Assembly: GCF_024199925.1 (NCBI RefSeq)
Contig: NZ_JANADR010000003.1
Location: 1-64,000 of the forward strand
Length of the DNA: 64,000 bases
Direction: 5' to 3'
Source of the DNA: Bradyrhizobium sp. CCGUVB1N3
GTDB lineage: Bacteria > Pseudomonadota > Alphaproteobacteria > Rhizobiales > Xanthobacteraceae
The translations under genes and the position numbers were made by a program. Every line of letters starts with the position of its first letter. The first letter of the stretch is position 1. Positions 1 to 8,176 of the stretch are shown here, one piece after another. The notes beneath the pieces were generated by a model. The model ran no database searches. It had not been told where the DNA came from and worked only from the letters and a program-made list of their open reading frames with translations.

Positions 1-398
1 TCCTGGCGTACGTCTGGTCGCGTGAGGTCAGATTGTTTGATGATCCATGTCGAGCCCTTGCATAAGTGCTGCGCAGGCAATCGTCCCTCAGTGATCATGC
101 GACGTATGGTTGATGGACTGACGTCGAGCATCTCCGCTGCTTGGATTAACGAGAGTTCACCTCGCTCCTGGCGTTCCCCCTCACGATAACGAGCGATCTC
201 GCAGGCTCTGTGCAACGAACATACGCTGGTTCTCGTCCAGGATGCCCCGTGTGGGGTTGTTTTTCCGGAGCGATTAAGCAAGGCGGCGATCGAGTTGTCA
301 GGCATTCGACGCGCGAGCAAGCGCACAAGATCCACTACTTCGGTGTCGGTCGTCCAACGCGTCACGCCGACACGGTTCTTCTTGAGCCCTGCGCCGAT
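1..398 (-). pseudogene. C-terminal fragment of a large serine recombinase
   Basis: The minus strand is open from 398 out of the left edge. It encodes a stretch beginning KKNRVGVTRWTTDTEVVDL, then a 'DNSIAALLNRSG' segment, then an excisionase-like helix-turn-helix (LSLIQAAEMLDVSPSTIRRM) and a 'LCKGSTWIIKQSDL' tail. This is the layout of the C-terminal part of large alphaproteobacterial serine recombinases often carried on IS-like elements. A stop at 399-401 directly precedes the recognisable part and no catalytic domain lies upstream, so the gene is truncated at its 5' side. A related N-terminal piece lies at 26441-26590 on the opposite strand. The family call is from remembered motifs, not a search. 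Confidence 0.65.
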
Positions 399-506
399 TC
401 ACACGCAGAACACTGACCAGCGCGGCAATGGTCATTTGTTTCCATAGGCAAGCCGCGCGATTTCCCCGAATTCCTCCGCACCATTTCGCAACCGCAGGAG
501 ACCGAC

Positions 507-959
507 ATGCTCATTGTCGTCGACAAGGAGAATTTCGATCAGCACCGCGATCTGCCGGATCGCGCCTTTCGCTCGCGCCACGACGTATTTGTCGAAGAGA
601 AGGGCCGGGAGGACTTTCGCCGAGCAGACATGCGCGAGCGCGATCAGTTCGATGATGATGAAGATGCTGTCCACCTCATCCTGCTGCGCGACGACCAGAT
701 TATCGGCTACTACCAGCGCCTGCTTCCGACGACGCGCCCGCATCTCCTCAGCAGCGACCTCTGCCATACCATACCGCCGCGCGGCTCGCGCGTCGCCGAA
801 TGGACACGGTTCTGCGTCGCGCTGGGTTTTCGCGAGACTCGGCCGATCGTCGCGCTCCGAATGTCCTTCAACCACGAGACGCTCGCCGCCATCCACGAAG
901 TGCGCGGATCGGCTGACCCGGTCCTGAATCTCCCGTCCGCACTCTCGTCGGCCACTTGA
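507..959 (+). pseudogene. luxI: LuxI-type acyl-homoserine lactone synthase, C-terminally shortened
   Basis: LuxI enzymes make acyl-homoserine lactones from S-adenosylmethionine and acyl-ACP. This 150-residue product has the hallmark residues of the N-terminal two thirds: the RSRHDVFVEE segment, an E-R-D-x-F-D-D acidic patch, 'YYQRLLPT', and the 'AEWTRFCV' motif with the conserved Glu and Arg. A good ribosome site (gcaggag, about 494) precedes the ATG. LuxI proteins are usually 190-220 residues. Here the sequence leaves the family pattern after WTRFCV and stops, and no continuation is visible in the other frames, so the acyl-chain-binding C-terminal third is missing. It is probably inactive, or an unusual short form. 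The matching luxR lies at 26862-27590. Confidence 0.7.
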
Positions 960-992
960 CTGGGGTTGAGACAAAAGGAAAGGAGCATCCCA

Positions 993-1238
993 ATGATTAG
1001 GAAGGCCGATACGAAGCGACTGGCGGGCGAGTTGCACTCGCGCTACGAACCGATGCGGGCCGTGGTATTGATGAGCCGCCTTTTGCAAAAGGCGCTGTTT
1101 GCCGGGCGCTCCGACGAGGTGATCTTCTGGGCGCTGGTCCACGCGCATTACCGCGGCGGCGATCTCAGCGACGCGTCCCACCGCCATCTCGCGGCGTTCT
1201 CGGATTATATTCTGCCAGATCCGTCGGAATTTCACTGA
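993..1238 (+). CDS. Small protein of unknown function downstream of luxI
   Basis: An 81-residue product with no signal peptide or membrane segment, rich in Leu, Ala and Arg and predicted mostly helical. The ATG at 993 is preceded by a strong ribosome site (aaggaaaggag, 976-985), which favours it over the in-frame ATG at 966. It starts 33 bp after the luxI stop and is probably cotranscribed. I do not recognise the family. Confidence 0.55.
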   Translation: MIRKADTKRLAGELHSRYEPMRAVVLMSRLLQKALFAGRSDEVIFWALVHAHYRGGDLSDASHRHLAAFSDYILPDPSEFH

Positions 1239-1291
1239 ACCCGCCTCGACGTCCTGGGCAGCGTCGGGATGCGCGGGATTTGGCGAGTGCT

Positions 1292-1840
1292 TCATGGTCG
1301 AACGAGCGGAATGTCTTGCGAGCAACCGTCAATCGCTTGATGGTCAATGACCAGCCCAGTCCTGACTGGTCTCGATCCGACGTCGTACGCAGCATAGGCG
1401 ACCGCCCGGTTCGGATCGATGGGTTCGCCCGCCGCCGGCGCGGCGAGGTCGAGAAAGCAGGCGCGACCGCCGTCGAGCGTGCGGACCTGCACGCCTTCGT
1501 AGATCGCGAAGCGGAGCGGGCACGATTTTACCGTCGCGCGGGCAGCGGCACGGACTTCCTTCTACGTACACGCGAGCGCCGTATCGAGAACGCTGAGGAC
1601 GACGGATTTTTTCGGGCTCCAGATCACGAAATGCGCCTCGATCGCGTCGCGCCAGACGTCGGCGTAGGTGGCCGTTGCTGGCGTAGTACGTTGCAGATCG
1701 GCGTATGAGAGCGGCCGCCAGGCGCCAGGATTGGGAGTCGGCGTTTGCGCGCCCGTCGGCGATCCTTGCGCGAGGAGAAAGACGGCCGCGCAAAGCGCGC
1801 CGCCGTGCCGCTTGGCGGAGGCGCCGGGCGCTTCACTCAT
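1292..1840 (-). pseudogene. Exported protein of the conjugation accessory operon, split by an in-frame TAG
   Basis: From the ATG at 1840 the frame encodes a signal-peptide-like start (KRHGGALCAAVFLLAQGSPT) and then a soluble region up to a TAG codon at 1562-1564. The same frame stays open for another 90 codons (KEVRAAARATVKSCPLRF..., GGRACFLDLAAPAAGEPIDP...) to a stop at 1292. Codon character and protein texture are unchanged across the TAG, so this looks like one protein of about 180 residues with an amber nonsense codon rather than two genes. The start overlaps the upstream lipoprotein gene by 8 bp, and it is the last gene of the leftward operon. Family unknown. Alternatives are readthrough or a sequencing error. 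Confidence 0.6.
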
Positions 1841-2387
1841 AGCGATTTCGCCCCGGAACCCAGCGCCACGGACCATTGGGCGAGGCCTCGCGGTCACGCC
1901 AGGGAACCAAGGACAGCGGCGGATCGACAGGCTGCATGCGCCAGAGCGATCGCGAGTAGTAGAAATTCACCGTTCGACGCCCGCTCTGCCGGCCGGTCTC
2001 GTCAAGAAAGTCGGTCGCGCAATGGACGACGGGGCCAGGTAAACGGGCGACCCGCGCCGTCTGGGGATCGAGCGCGCCCGGTTTGCAGCCGAAAAGCCGA
2101 ACTGATGATGGCGCGTCTTCGGGGCGACGGTCGGCTAGGAGCCGCCGATAGGCGTCATTGGCCTGGGCCTGCGTCGGATAGGCGACGCGTTCGGTGAGTA
2201 TCGGCGCGAAGGTGTCGCGATTCGGCGCATATTCGAGCCGTCCAGGCTCGACGCGCCGCGGGCGGTAGAGCGCGTCTTTCGCCGGAGCGGAAACCGGATC
2301 GGGGGACGGCGGCGGAGCCGCCGTGGCCACGCAACCGCTCAAGGCGAGCGTAGAAGCAAGCACGAGGCTAAAGACGGGACGGCTCAT
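1833..2387 (-). CDS. Putative lipoprotein of the conjugation accessory operon
   Basis: A 184-residue product that starts with a clear lipoprotein signal peptide (MSRPVFSLVLASTLALSGC), with the lipobox Leu-Ser-Gly-Cys placing Cys19 as the lipidated residue. The rest is a Pro-rich linker followed by a soluble domain with a Cys in LFGCKPG and another in VVHCATDF. The start was chosen because the signal peptide begins there and its ATG overlaps the upstream gene's stop (ATGA type). It is the fifth gene of a six-gene leftward operon divergent from virB. The function is unrecognised; an outer-membrane accessory role in conjugation is inferred from context only. Confidence 0.7.
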   Translation of the reverse strand: MSRPVFSLVLASTLALSGCVATAAPPPSPDPVSAPAKDALYRPRRVEPGRLEYAPNRDTFAPILTERVAYPTQAQANDAYRRLLADRRPEDAPSSVRLFGCKPGALDPQTARVARLPGPVVHCATDFLDETGRQSGRRTVNFYYSRSLWRMQPVDPPLSLVPWRDREASPNGPWRWVPGRNRYE

Positions 2388-2983
2388 GGCGTCGCCTCCG
2401 CGCAAGACACATTGGAAGTACGGGCGGCGACCCTGGCGCGGTACTCCCACGGCATCTCAAAGCTTGAGGCCCAGAGGCCGTGATAGGCCTTGCGCGCCTC
2501 AAGTTCGGCGGCGACATAGGCGCGGATGGTGGGATTCCCGTCAGTTGGCGGCGGCGTGACGGCGACGCCCTCCCGGATCATGTCGGCGCCGAGATCGGCG
2601 TGATCCGCCGAGGCGCAGCGCGCGAGGCGCTCGCCATTTTCTTCATGCAACGTATTGCAGGCAACCCATTTGTTGAGCGTCGCCGAAACGAGCCAGGCAA
2701 CGGCGATTGCGCCGCAAGGCCAGGGCTGCCGACCGAGGCGAGCGATCTGGCCGGACGCGCAGGTCTCAACCCCGTAGAGGCGATAGATCGTTCCCGTCTC
2801 AATGTCGCGAAACCGCGCGCGGTCGAGAACTTCGACACGCATTGGCGCAGACTGCGGCGCGCCGCGCGGCGAATAATGGCCGACTTTCGAGGTGACATCG
2901 GCTCCTTGAGCCAATGCGGCAAGCGGCGCGATCGAGGCCACGACAACTACGCCGGCGCCCAGCGCCTTACAGGCTCGCGTCAT
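2384..2983 (-). CDS. Exported thermonuclease-fold (SNase-like) protein A
   Basis: A 199-residue protein with an N-terminal signal peptide (GVVVVASIAPLAALAQG) and a staphylococcal-nuclease-like domain at about residues 45-185: 'IYRLYGVETCASGQ', a central 'CGAIAVAWLVS' helix, 'HADLGADMIREGVAV', and a C-terminal 'AELEARKAYHGLWASSFE', which corresponds to the usual 'A..A..GLW' ending. In classical SNase the first motif reads RL-x-GID-x-PE. The Asp and Glu are replaced here and Cys residues are introduced, so nuclease activity is doubtful. It overlaps ssb (17 bp) upstream and the lipoprotein gene downstream. A paralogue sits at 3342-3926. The role is probably envelope-linked conjugation, by inference. 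Confidence 0.72.
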   Translation of the reverse strand: MTRACKALGAGVVVVASIAPLAALAQGADVTSKVGHYSPRGAPQSAPMRVEVLDRARFRDIETGTIYRLYGVETCASGQIARLGRQPWPCGAIAVAWLVSATLNKWVACNTLHEENGERLARCASADHADLGADMIREGVAVTPPPTDGNPTIRAYVAAELEARKAYHGLWASSFEMPWEYRARVAARTSNVSCAEATP

Positions 2984-3305
2984 TCTTCGCCCCTAGATCG
3001 AGTTTATGAAACACATTGGCGACAATGTCCGTCGTGTAGACGGTTTCGCCGTCGCGCTTGTAGGAGCCCTCAGCGATCCGGCACTCGGCGTAGACCGCGT
3101 CGCCTTTTCCGATATGAGCGAGCACCCATTCCGCGACTTTTTCGTTGAGCAGGGTGACAGTCACCCAGTCGGTTTCTTCGCGCCGCTCGCCTTTTCCATC
3201 GGTCCAGGCTCGATCGGTGGCGACGCTGAGTTTCGCGGTCTTGCCGAAGGCTTTTGGCGCCTGGCCGACGCGGCCGCGCAGGATGAAGAGGTTGGTCGTT
3301 CTCAC
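2967..3305 (-). CDS. ssb: Single-stranded DNA-binding protein
   Basis: A 112-residue OB-fold SSB: 'TNLFILRGRVGQAPKAFG' at the start, the typical 'ETDWVTVTLLNEKVAEWV', 'IGKGDAVYAECRIAEGSYKR' and a terminal 'TTDIVANVFHKLDLG'. It lacks the long Gly/Pro tail and acidic tip of chromosomal SSB, as is common for plasmid-borne versions. It probably coats transferred single strands in donor or recipient. It lies inside the leftward operon, 36 bp after SNase-like protein B. Confidence 0.9.
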   Translation of the reverse strand: MRTTNLFILRGRVGQAPKAFGKTAKLSVATDRAWTDGKGERREETDWVTVTLLNEKVAEWVLAHIGKGDAVYAECRIAEGSYKRDGETVYTTDIVANVFHKLDLGAKNDASL

Positions 3306-3341
3306 GTTATGGTCTCCATGGTTACAATCAGAATTGGCGTC

Positions 3342-3926
3342 TCATCGAGGGCACTCGCCAGTCGCGGCCGCGGCGCTTACTCCGGCGCGCAGTGCGCCAA
3401 AGATGATGGCGTTCGGCTCGGGCAGGTCCGAAAAAGCCCAAAGGCCGGCGCGGCTCTTTTCGGCGACCTGTTGCGCAACGAGATATGGCGGGTGGACCGG
3501 CCTGCAGTCGGGGGTGAGCGCGGCGAACGCGTAGCCCATCGCGATCAGCGCCGTGCCGAGATCGACGCGCGCGCTTATCCCGGTGCCGTTCGGTCGCTGC
3601 GCCATGCAGAACACGAAGACCGTGCGCGCCTGGGGCGTTTTCGCCGCCTCGTAGCATTGCGGGCGAAGATCGCGCGTCAACGCGATCAGCATGGCGAGCG
3701 ACGCCTCGCCGCAGTCGCGCTTCACGCCACGGGCGTTGATGAAACTCGTGCCCCGGATGCAGGACTGGACGCCATAGAGGCGGTAGGTGACGCCGTTATC
3801 AATCCAGGAATCGCCAGTGAGATAGACGGCGCTCGCCGGGACCGGAAACCATGGCGACGCCTGATCGGCACAGACAGGCGACGAAACCGCCAGAAACGCG
3901 GTCGCTAATGCGAGGGCCTTGCTCAT
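3342..3926 (-). CDS. Exported thermonuclease-fold (SNase-like) protein B
   Basis: A 194-residue paralogue of the protein at 2384-2983. It has a signal peptide (MSKALALATAFLAVSSPVC), then 'VTYRLYGVQSCIRGT', 'DCGEASLAMLIALTR', 'DLGTALIAMGYAFA' and 'QQVAEKSRAGLWAFSDLP', in the same order as protein A. The 'YGVQSC' motif again lacks the acidic residues of active SNase. The start at 3926 is chosen for the signal peptide and for the ATGA overlap with the upstream gene; a longer in-frame extension lacks these. Retention of two diverged copies around ssb suggests a paired structural role, but no function is established. Confidence 0.72.
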   Translation of the reverse strand: MSKALALATAFLAVSSPVCADQASPWFPVPASAVYLTGDSWIDNGVTYRLYGVQSCIRGTSFINARGVKRDCGEASLAMLIALTRDLRPQCYEAAKTPQARTVFVFCMAQRPNGTGISARVDLGTALIAMGYAFAALTPDCRPVHPPYLVAQQVAEKSRAGLWAFSDLPEPNAIIFGALRAGVSAAAATGECPR

Positions 3927-4300
3927 CGTGAATAGCCCCGCAACGAAAAATAGAACCGCTGCGCGCCGTTCGCGGTCGACAGGTCGACGTAATTCGGCTC
4001 CGACCACAATGGCCGCGGTATCGTCGAAGCGCCCGCCGAACACGACGCGCTGAGACCGGAGCCTGGACAATCGCGTTGCGCGGAGGCGTCGAGGCAAAGG
4101 CCGCCATTCGCGGAAGCGACGAAGCCGGCCGAATCGCCGCCTTTCACTTCCACCGGAATCATTCCAGCGGGGCAGGGGGAGTATGGCTCGTAGCCCAAAC
4201 CGCTCGCGCTTCCCTCGGCGCATATCGGCCAGGCTGCGCCGAACGGCGCGCTCGCCAGAACCAGCGCGACCAGGCCGCGTGCAACAGGCTTCATTAGCAT
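3923..4300 (-). CDS. Small exported protein, first gene of the leftward operon
   Basis: A 125-residue product with a signal peptide (KPVARGLVALVLASAPFGA) and a mature part containing six or more cysteines, suggesting a disulphide-bonded periplasmic protein. The ATG at 4300 has a ribosome site (agagg) about 10 bp upstream; a second ATG at 4294 is possible. It is divergent from virB1 across a 98-bp control region. It is not a family I recognise. Confidence 0.62.
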   Translation of the reverse strand: MLMKPVARGLVALVLASAPFGAAWPICAEGSASGLGYEPYSPCPAGMIPVEVKGGDSAGFVASANGGLCLDASAQRDCPGSGLSASCSAGASTIPRPLWSEPNYVDLSTANGAQRFYFSLRGYSR

Positions 4301-4338
4301 TTTGGTCGAACCTCTGTGGACATTTCGTTCGAAGCGGG

Positions 4339-4373
4339 TTGCATGTTAACTAACATTCAATATATTGTCTATT
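4339..4373 (+). promoter_or_regulatory. Probable virB promoter with shared operator motif
   Basis: In the 98 bp between the leftward operon and virB1 there is a possible -35 (ttgcat, 4339-4344), a 16-bp spacer and a -10 (tatatt, 4361-4366). The -10 lies within caatatattgtctatt (4358-4373), which matches sequences at 30477-30492 and 32245-32260 (consensus CAATATAYTGDCTAWT). The core caatatattg is itself palindromic. This is a likely operator coordinating transfer genes; the regulator is unproven. Confidence 0.55.
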
Positions 4374-4398
4374 GTACACACCGAGATTAGGGGACTAC

Positions 4399-5130
4399 AT
4401 GAGGTTGGGCGCGGTTGTTATCGCGGGAACATTGCTGACGGGCTGGGCGGCGGCCGGTGCTCAGACTCTCGCACCCGTGGACGCGCGCCCGAAATTCGCG
4501 GCGGTCGACGCCGCTGGTCGCACCATGCCAAGCGCTGCTCCCGCGACGGAGCGAATCAAACATCCCGACGCCGGTGCGTGCGGCGCAGCGGACGCGCTGA
4601 CGGTAGAAGCGGCCCGGGCCCTCGTCCAGCGCGTTGCGACGGAAGAACATTTCTATCCGGAATTCGTGCTGTCGGTCGCCAAGATCGAGAGCCGCTACGA
4701 TTCCAAAGCGCTGTCCGACAAGAACGCCTTCGGCTTGATGCAATTGACCGCCGAGACCGCCGCCCGTTTCAATGTTGATCGCTGCAACCCCGAACCAAAC
4801 GTGCGCGGCGGCGTCCGTTATTTGCGCTTTCTGCACGAACGCTACCGGAATCCGCTGTTCATCCTCGCCGCTTACAACGCCGGCGAAGACGCCGTCCTGA
4901 AGAGCCGTGGTGTGCCGCCATTCCCCGAGACCGTTCGCTTCGTCGCCGACGTCCTTAACGATTTCTACAGCTGGCCGGATTCTGCGCCGAGGGCGAGGCT
5001 CGCGACGAAGAGTCTCGTCGCGCCTGTCATTATCGAACCCAACGGCGACTCTGCGCCCGCGCAAATGGCGGCGGGCGACAAGCCCGCGCGCGAAAACTGG
5101 GGCGGCGCTTTCGTCCTGCACGTCCAGTAA
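4399..5130 (+). CDS. virB1: VirB1-like lytic transglycosylase
   Basis: A 243-residue exported SLT-domain protein. It has a signal peptide from the ATG at 4399 (MRLGAVVIAGTLLTGWAAAG), and the catalytic domain covers about residues 75-185 with the catalytic Glu in 'VAKIESRYD', then 'AFGLMQLTAETAARF', 'VRGGVRYLRFLHERY' and 'ILAAYNAGEDAV'. VirB1 opens the peptidoglycan locally so that the secretion channel can assemble. The start at 4399 is chosen over an ATG 27 bp upstream because aggggac lies just before it and the signal peptide begins there. First gene of the virB operon. Confidence 0.9.
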   Translation: MRLGAVVIAGTLLTGWAAAGAQTLAPVDARPKFAAVDAAGRTMPSAAPATERIKHPDAGACGAADALTVEAARALVQRVATEEHFYPEFVLSVAKIESRYDSKALSDKNAFGLMQLTAETAARFNVDRCNPEPNVRGGVRYLRFLHERYRNPLFILAAYNAGEDAVLKSRGVPPFPETVRFVADVLNDFYSWPDSAPRARLATKSLVAPVIIEPNGDSAPAQMAAGDKPARENWGGAFVLHVQ

Positions 5131-5156
5131 ACCAATCCAAACAACAGGAGATTGAA

Positions 5157-5462
5157 ATGCTCGCCTTGCCGAAACGCGCGCCTCTTGCCGCCGGACTCGC
5201 GCTGCTGTCGATGATCGGAGACGCCGCGGCGCAAACGAACGGTACGCTGCAGCCGGTGCAGTCGACGTTGACCCAGCTCGTCTCGGCGCTGACCGGACCG
5301 ATCTCAACGGCCCTGGCGACGCTCGCCGTCATCGCCTGCGGCTTCTTCGCCTGGTCGGGGCGGCTCACCTGGGGCATCGCCGGCAGCGTCATTTTCGGCA
5401 TTGTTCTTGTCTTCGGCTCCGCCCAGATCGTACAGTTCTTCCAGTCGGCGGTCGGGCAATGA
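5157..5462 (+). CDS. virB2: VirB2-like major pilin
   Basis: A 101-residue product with a cleavable signal peptide ending near DAAAQ, followed by two hydrophobic segments ('ISTALATLAVIACGFFAWSG' and 'IAGSVIFGIVLVFGSAQIV'). This is the normal architecture of VirB2 prepilins, whose processed subunits build the T-pilus. A ribosome site (caggag) precedes the ATG by 8 bp. The stop overlaps the virB3 start. Confidence 0.88.
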   Translation: MLALPKRAPLAAGLALLSMIGDAAAQTNGTLQPVQSTLTQLVSALTGPISTALATLAVIACGFFAWSGRLTWGIAGSVIFGIVLVFGSAQIVQFFQSAVGQ

Positions 5463-5755
5463 ATGCGTCCGATCTCGAGGAGCCGCTGATCACCCCGCTC
5501 GTCAAGGCTTTGACCCGCGCCCCGACGCTGATGGGCGTGCCTTATCTCTATTTCATGTTCAACGGGGTGGTCTCCTCCGTCTGCTTTCTCGTCTCCCACA
5601 ACCTCCTGATGCTGCTGGTCGCGGTTCCGCTCCATCTTTTCGGCTATGTGATGACGCTGAAGGACGACCGGATTTTCGAAATCCTGTTCGTCCGCTCGAC
5701 CCAATGTCCTCCCCGTTCGCGCGCGCTCTGGGCCGCCGACAGCTATTGCGCCTGA
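5459..5755 (+). CDS. virB3: VirB3-like inner-membrane protein
   Basis: A 98-residue protein of VirB3 size with the family start ('PLVKALTRAPTLMGVPY') and two adjacent hydrophobic segments at about residues 27-60. VirB3 works with VirB4 at the base of the channel. It overlaps virB2 by 4 bp (ATGA) and is followed by virB4 after 9 bp. It is a separate protein rather than a VirB3-VirB4 fusion. Confidence 0.87.
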   Translation: MNASDLEEPLITPLVKALTRAPTLMGVPYLYFMFNGVVSSVCFLVSHNLLMLLVAVPLHLFGYVMTLKDDRIFEILFVRSTQCPPRSRALWAADSYCA

Positions 5756-5764
5756 AGCGGGCCG

Positions 5765-8176
5765 ATGGTCGCGAAGTCTCTCTTCAACGAGCTGAGTTTT
5801 GGCGCTCTCGCGCGAGGCGAGCGCCCGGTCGCGTCGCATATCCCCTATACGCGCCATGTCGACGACCATATCGTCAAGACCGGCGACGGCCTGGTCATGA
5901 CCTTCCTCAAGCTCGAAGGGTATTCCTTCGAGACCGCTGATATGAGCGAGGTCAATTCGCGGCTGCTCGCCCGCAATGACATCGTCCGCACGCTCGCCAA
6001 TTCCCGCTTCGCCCTCGTCAGCCACATCATCCGGCGCGAGGTGCAGCCGCGCATCGACTCGACCTTCGACAATGCGCTCTGTCGAAAGATAGACGAGCGC
6101 TACGACGCGGCGCTGTCGAAACGGCGGATGTTCGTCAACGATATTTACCTCACCATAGTCCGCCGCCCCTTGCAGGGCCAGGCGGGAACCTTCGACACCC
6201 TGCTGACCGCGCTCCTCGGCCGCCAGGACGCGGCCGGCGATTCGGTCGCCAAACAGACCGCGCTCAACGAGCTCAGGGACGCCGTCACCGCCGTTCGGGA
6301 AAATCTCGCCGCCTATGGCGCGCGCCAGCTCGGCGTCGTGCGCCGCGACGGCGTCTGGTTCTCCGAGCCTTTGGAATTCCTGGTCCAGCTCGTCAACGGG
6401 GGCCTGCCGCGGCCGATGCACCTGCCGCGCATGGCGCTTTGCGACGCCCTATCGATGAAGCGCCTCTTCTTCGGCAAGAACGCGATCGAAATCCGCGGCG
6501 CGGGCGAATCTGACTCGCGGTTCGGCGCGATCATTTCGATCCGCGAATATCCGGCCCAGACTGGGCCCGGCTCCTTCGACAATTTGCTGCGTGTCCCGCA
6601 CGAATTCATCGCGACGCAGAGTTTTGCGATCATCGACCGGCCGGAGGCGGCGAAACAGATCGACCGCGTCGCGCGCCAGGTCGACATGTCGGACGAGGCT
6701 GGCTCGATCGTCGCCGAACATCTGGACGAGGCCCGCGACGAACTCCTCGCCTCCGAAGCCATCTATGGCGAGCATCATATGACGGTGCTGTGCCTTGGCC
6801 AGACCATGACCGAGGTCGGCGCGGCCGTCACCGCCGTCGGCGCGGCGCTGACCGACCGCTCGGTGATCTGGACGCGCGAGGATTTGAACTGCGAACCGGC
6901 CTTCTGGGCGCAACTGCCCGGCAATTTCGCCTACATCGCGCGAAAATCGGTGATCTCGTCGAAGAATTTCGCCGGCTTCGTCTCGCTGCACAATTATCCG
7001 AGCGGGAGGCCGGACGGCAATCATTGGGGGCCGGCGATCTCGATCTTCGAAACGACGTCGCAGACCGCCTATTACTACAACCATCACATCCGCGATCTCG
7101 GTAATTTCACCGTGGTCGGCCCATCTGGCTCCGGCAAGACCGTGTTCCTATCCTTCATCTCGGCCCAATCGCAACGGGTGACGCCGCGGCCAAAACTTCT
7201 GTTCGTCGACAAGGACCGCGGCGCCGAAATCTTCATTCGCGCCATCGGCGGGCAATACGAAGTTCTGACGCCGGGCGAGCCGACCGGCTTCAACCCCTTG
7301 TCGCTGCCGGACACGGCGCCGAATCGCGAATTCTTGTTCCACCTCTTCGGCTTCATGCTGCGGCCGGCAAACGGCGGCGAGCTCACGGCGAGCGAAGAAC
7401 AGGTAATCCGCAACGCGATCGGCGCGGCGCTCGGCGGCGGCCCCGAGGGGCGCACGCTTCAAGCGTTCTCGACCCTGCTGCGCGGGCGCATCCGCGCAGG
7501 CGAAGGCGATCTTCTCGCCCGGCTCGAGAGCTGGATGCGCCACGATCAGCGCGGCTGGCTGTTCAACAACGAGCAGGACCAGTTCTCGCTGAAAAACGTT
7601 TTCGGCTTTGACATGACCCGCGTCCTCGACGATCCGACGATCAGGACCGCGGCGCTGATGTATATTTTCCATCGCACGGAAGAACTCCTCACAGGCGAGC
7701 CGGTGATGATCTTCCTCGACGAGGGCTGGCTGCTTCTCGACGACCCGGTCTTCGCCCTGTTCATCAAGGACAAGCTCAAGACCATCCGCAAACAGAACGG
7801 GATCATCGGCTTCGGCACGCAATCGGCCGCCGACATCGTGCGCTCGAGCTCGGCCAACACGTTGATCGAGCAAACCGCGACCAATGTGTTCTTTCCCAAT
7901 CCCAAAGCCGACGACGAGAGCTACCGCAAGGCGTTCCGGCTGTCGGAGCGGGAGGTCGCCTGGATAAGGAGCACAGCCCCGGAAAGCCGATCATTTCTGA
8001 TCAAGCATGGCCGCGACAGCGTGGTCGCCAGGCTCAATCTTTCCGGCATGCCCGACCTTATCAAGGTTCTGTCTGGCCGCACCGAGACGGTCGCGGAGCT
8101 CGAACAATTGCGTAGCTGCGTCGGCGACGACCCGAACGTCTGGCTGCCGATTTTCATGGGGGGCGGCGAGCCATGA
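5765..8176 (+). CDS. virB4: VirB4-like secretion ATPase
   Basis: An 803-residue cytoplasmic ATPase energising pilus assembly and substrate passage. The N-terminal CagE/TrbE-type region is followed by a RecA-like domain with Walker A GPSGSGKT (residues 452-459), 'LLFVDKDRGAEIFIRAIGG', Walker B 'MIFLDEGW' (about residue 648) and the sensor region 'IGFGTQSAADIVRSS'. Length and motif order match full-length VirB4. It overlaps the next gene by 4 bp. Confidence 0.95.
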   Translation: MVAKSLFNELSFGALARGERPVASHIPYTRHVDDHIVKTGDGLVMTFLKLEGYSFETADMSEVNSRLLARNDIVRTLANSRFALVSHIIRREVQPRIDSTFDNALCRKIDERYDAALSKRRMFVNDIYLTIVRRPLQGQAGTFDTLLTALLGRQDAAGDSVAKQTALNELRDAVTAVRENLAAYGARQLGVVRRDGVWFSEPLEFLVQLVNGGLPRPMHLPRMALCDALSMKRLFFGKNAIEIRGAGESDSRFGAIISIREYPAQTGPGSFDNLLRVPHEFIATQSFAIIDRPEAAKQIDRVARQVDMSDEAGSIVAEHLDEARDELLASEAIYGEHHMTVLCLGQTMTEVGAAVTAVGAALTDRSVIWTREDLNCEPAFWAQLPGNFAYIARKSVISSKNFAGFVSLHNYPSGRPDGNHWGPAISIFETTSQTAYYYNHHIRDLGNFTVVGPSGSGKTVFLSFISAQSQRVTPRPKLLFVDKDRGAEIFIRAIGGQYEVLTPGEPTGFNPLSLPDTAPNREFLFHLFGFMLRPANGGELTASEEQVIRNAIGAALGGGPEGRTLQAFSTLLRGRIRAGEGDLLARLESWMRHDQRGWLFNNEQDQFSLKNVFGFDMTRVLDDPTIRTAALMYIFHRTEELLTGEPVMIFLDEGWLLLDDPVFALFIKDKLKTIRKQNGIIGFGTQSAADIVRSSSANTLIEQTATNVFFPNPKADDESYRKAFRLSEREVAWIRSTAPESRSFLIKHGRDSVVARLNLSGMPDLIKVLSGRTETVAELEQLRSCVGDDPNVWLPIFMGGGEP

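Noticed and set aside
5030..6421. A 463-codon minus-strand frame across virB1-virB4
   Set aside because: It overlaps four overlapping or closely spaced virB genes and shows only shadow composition.
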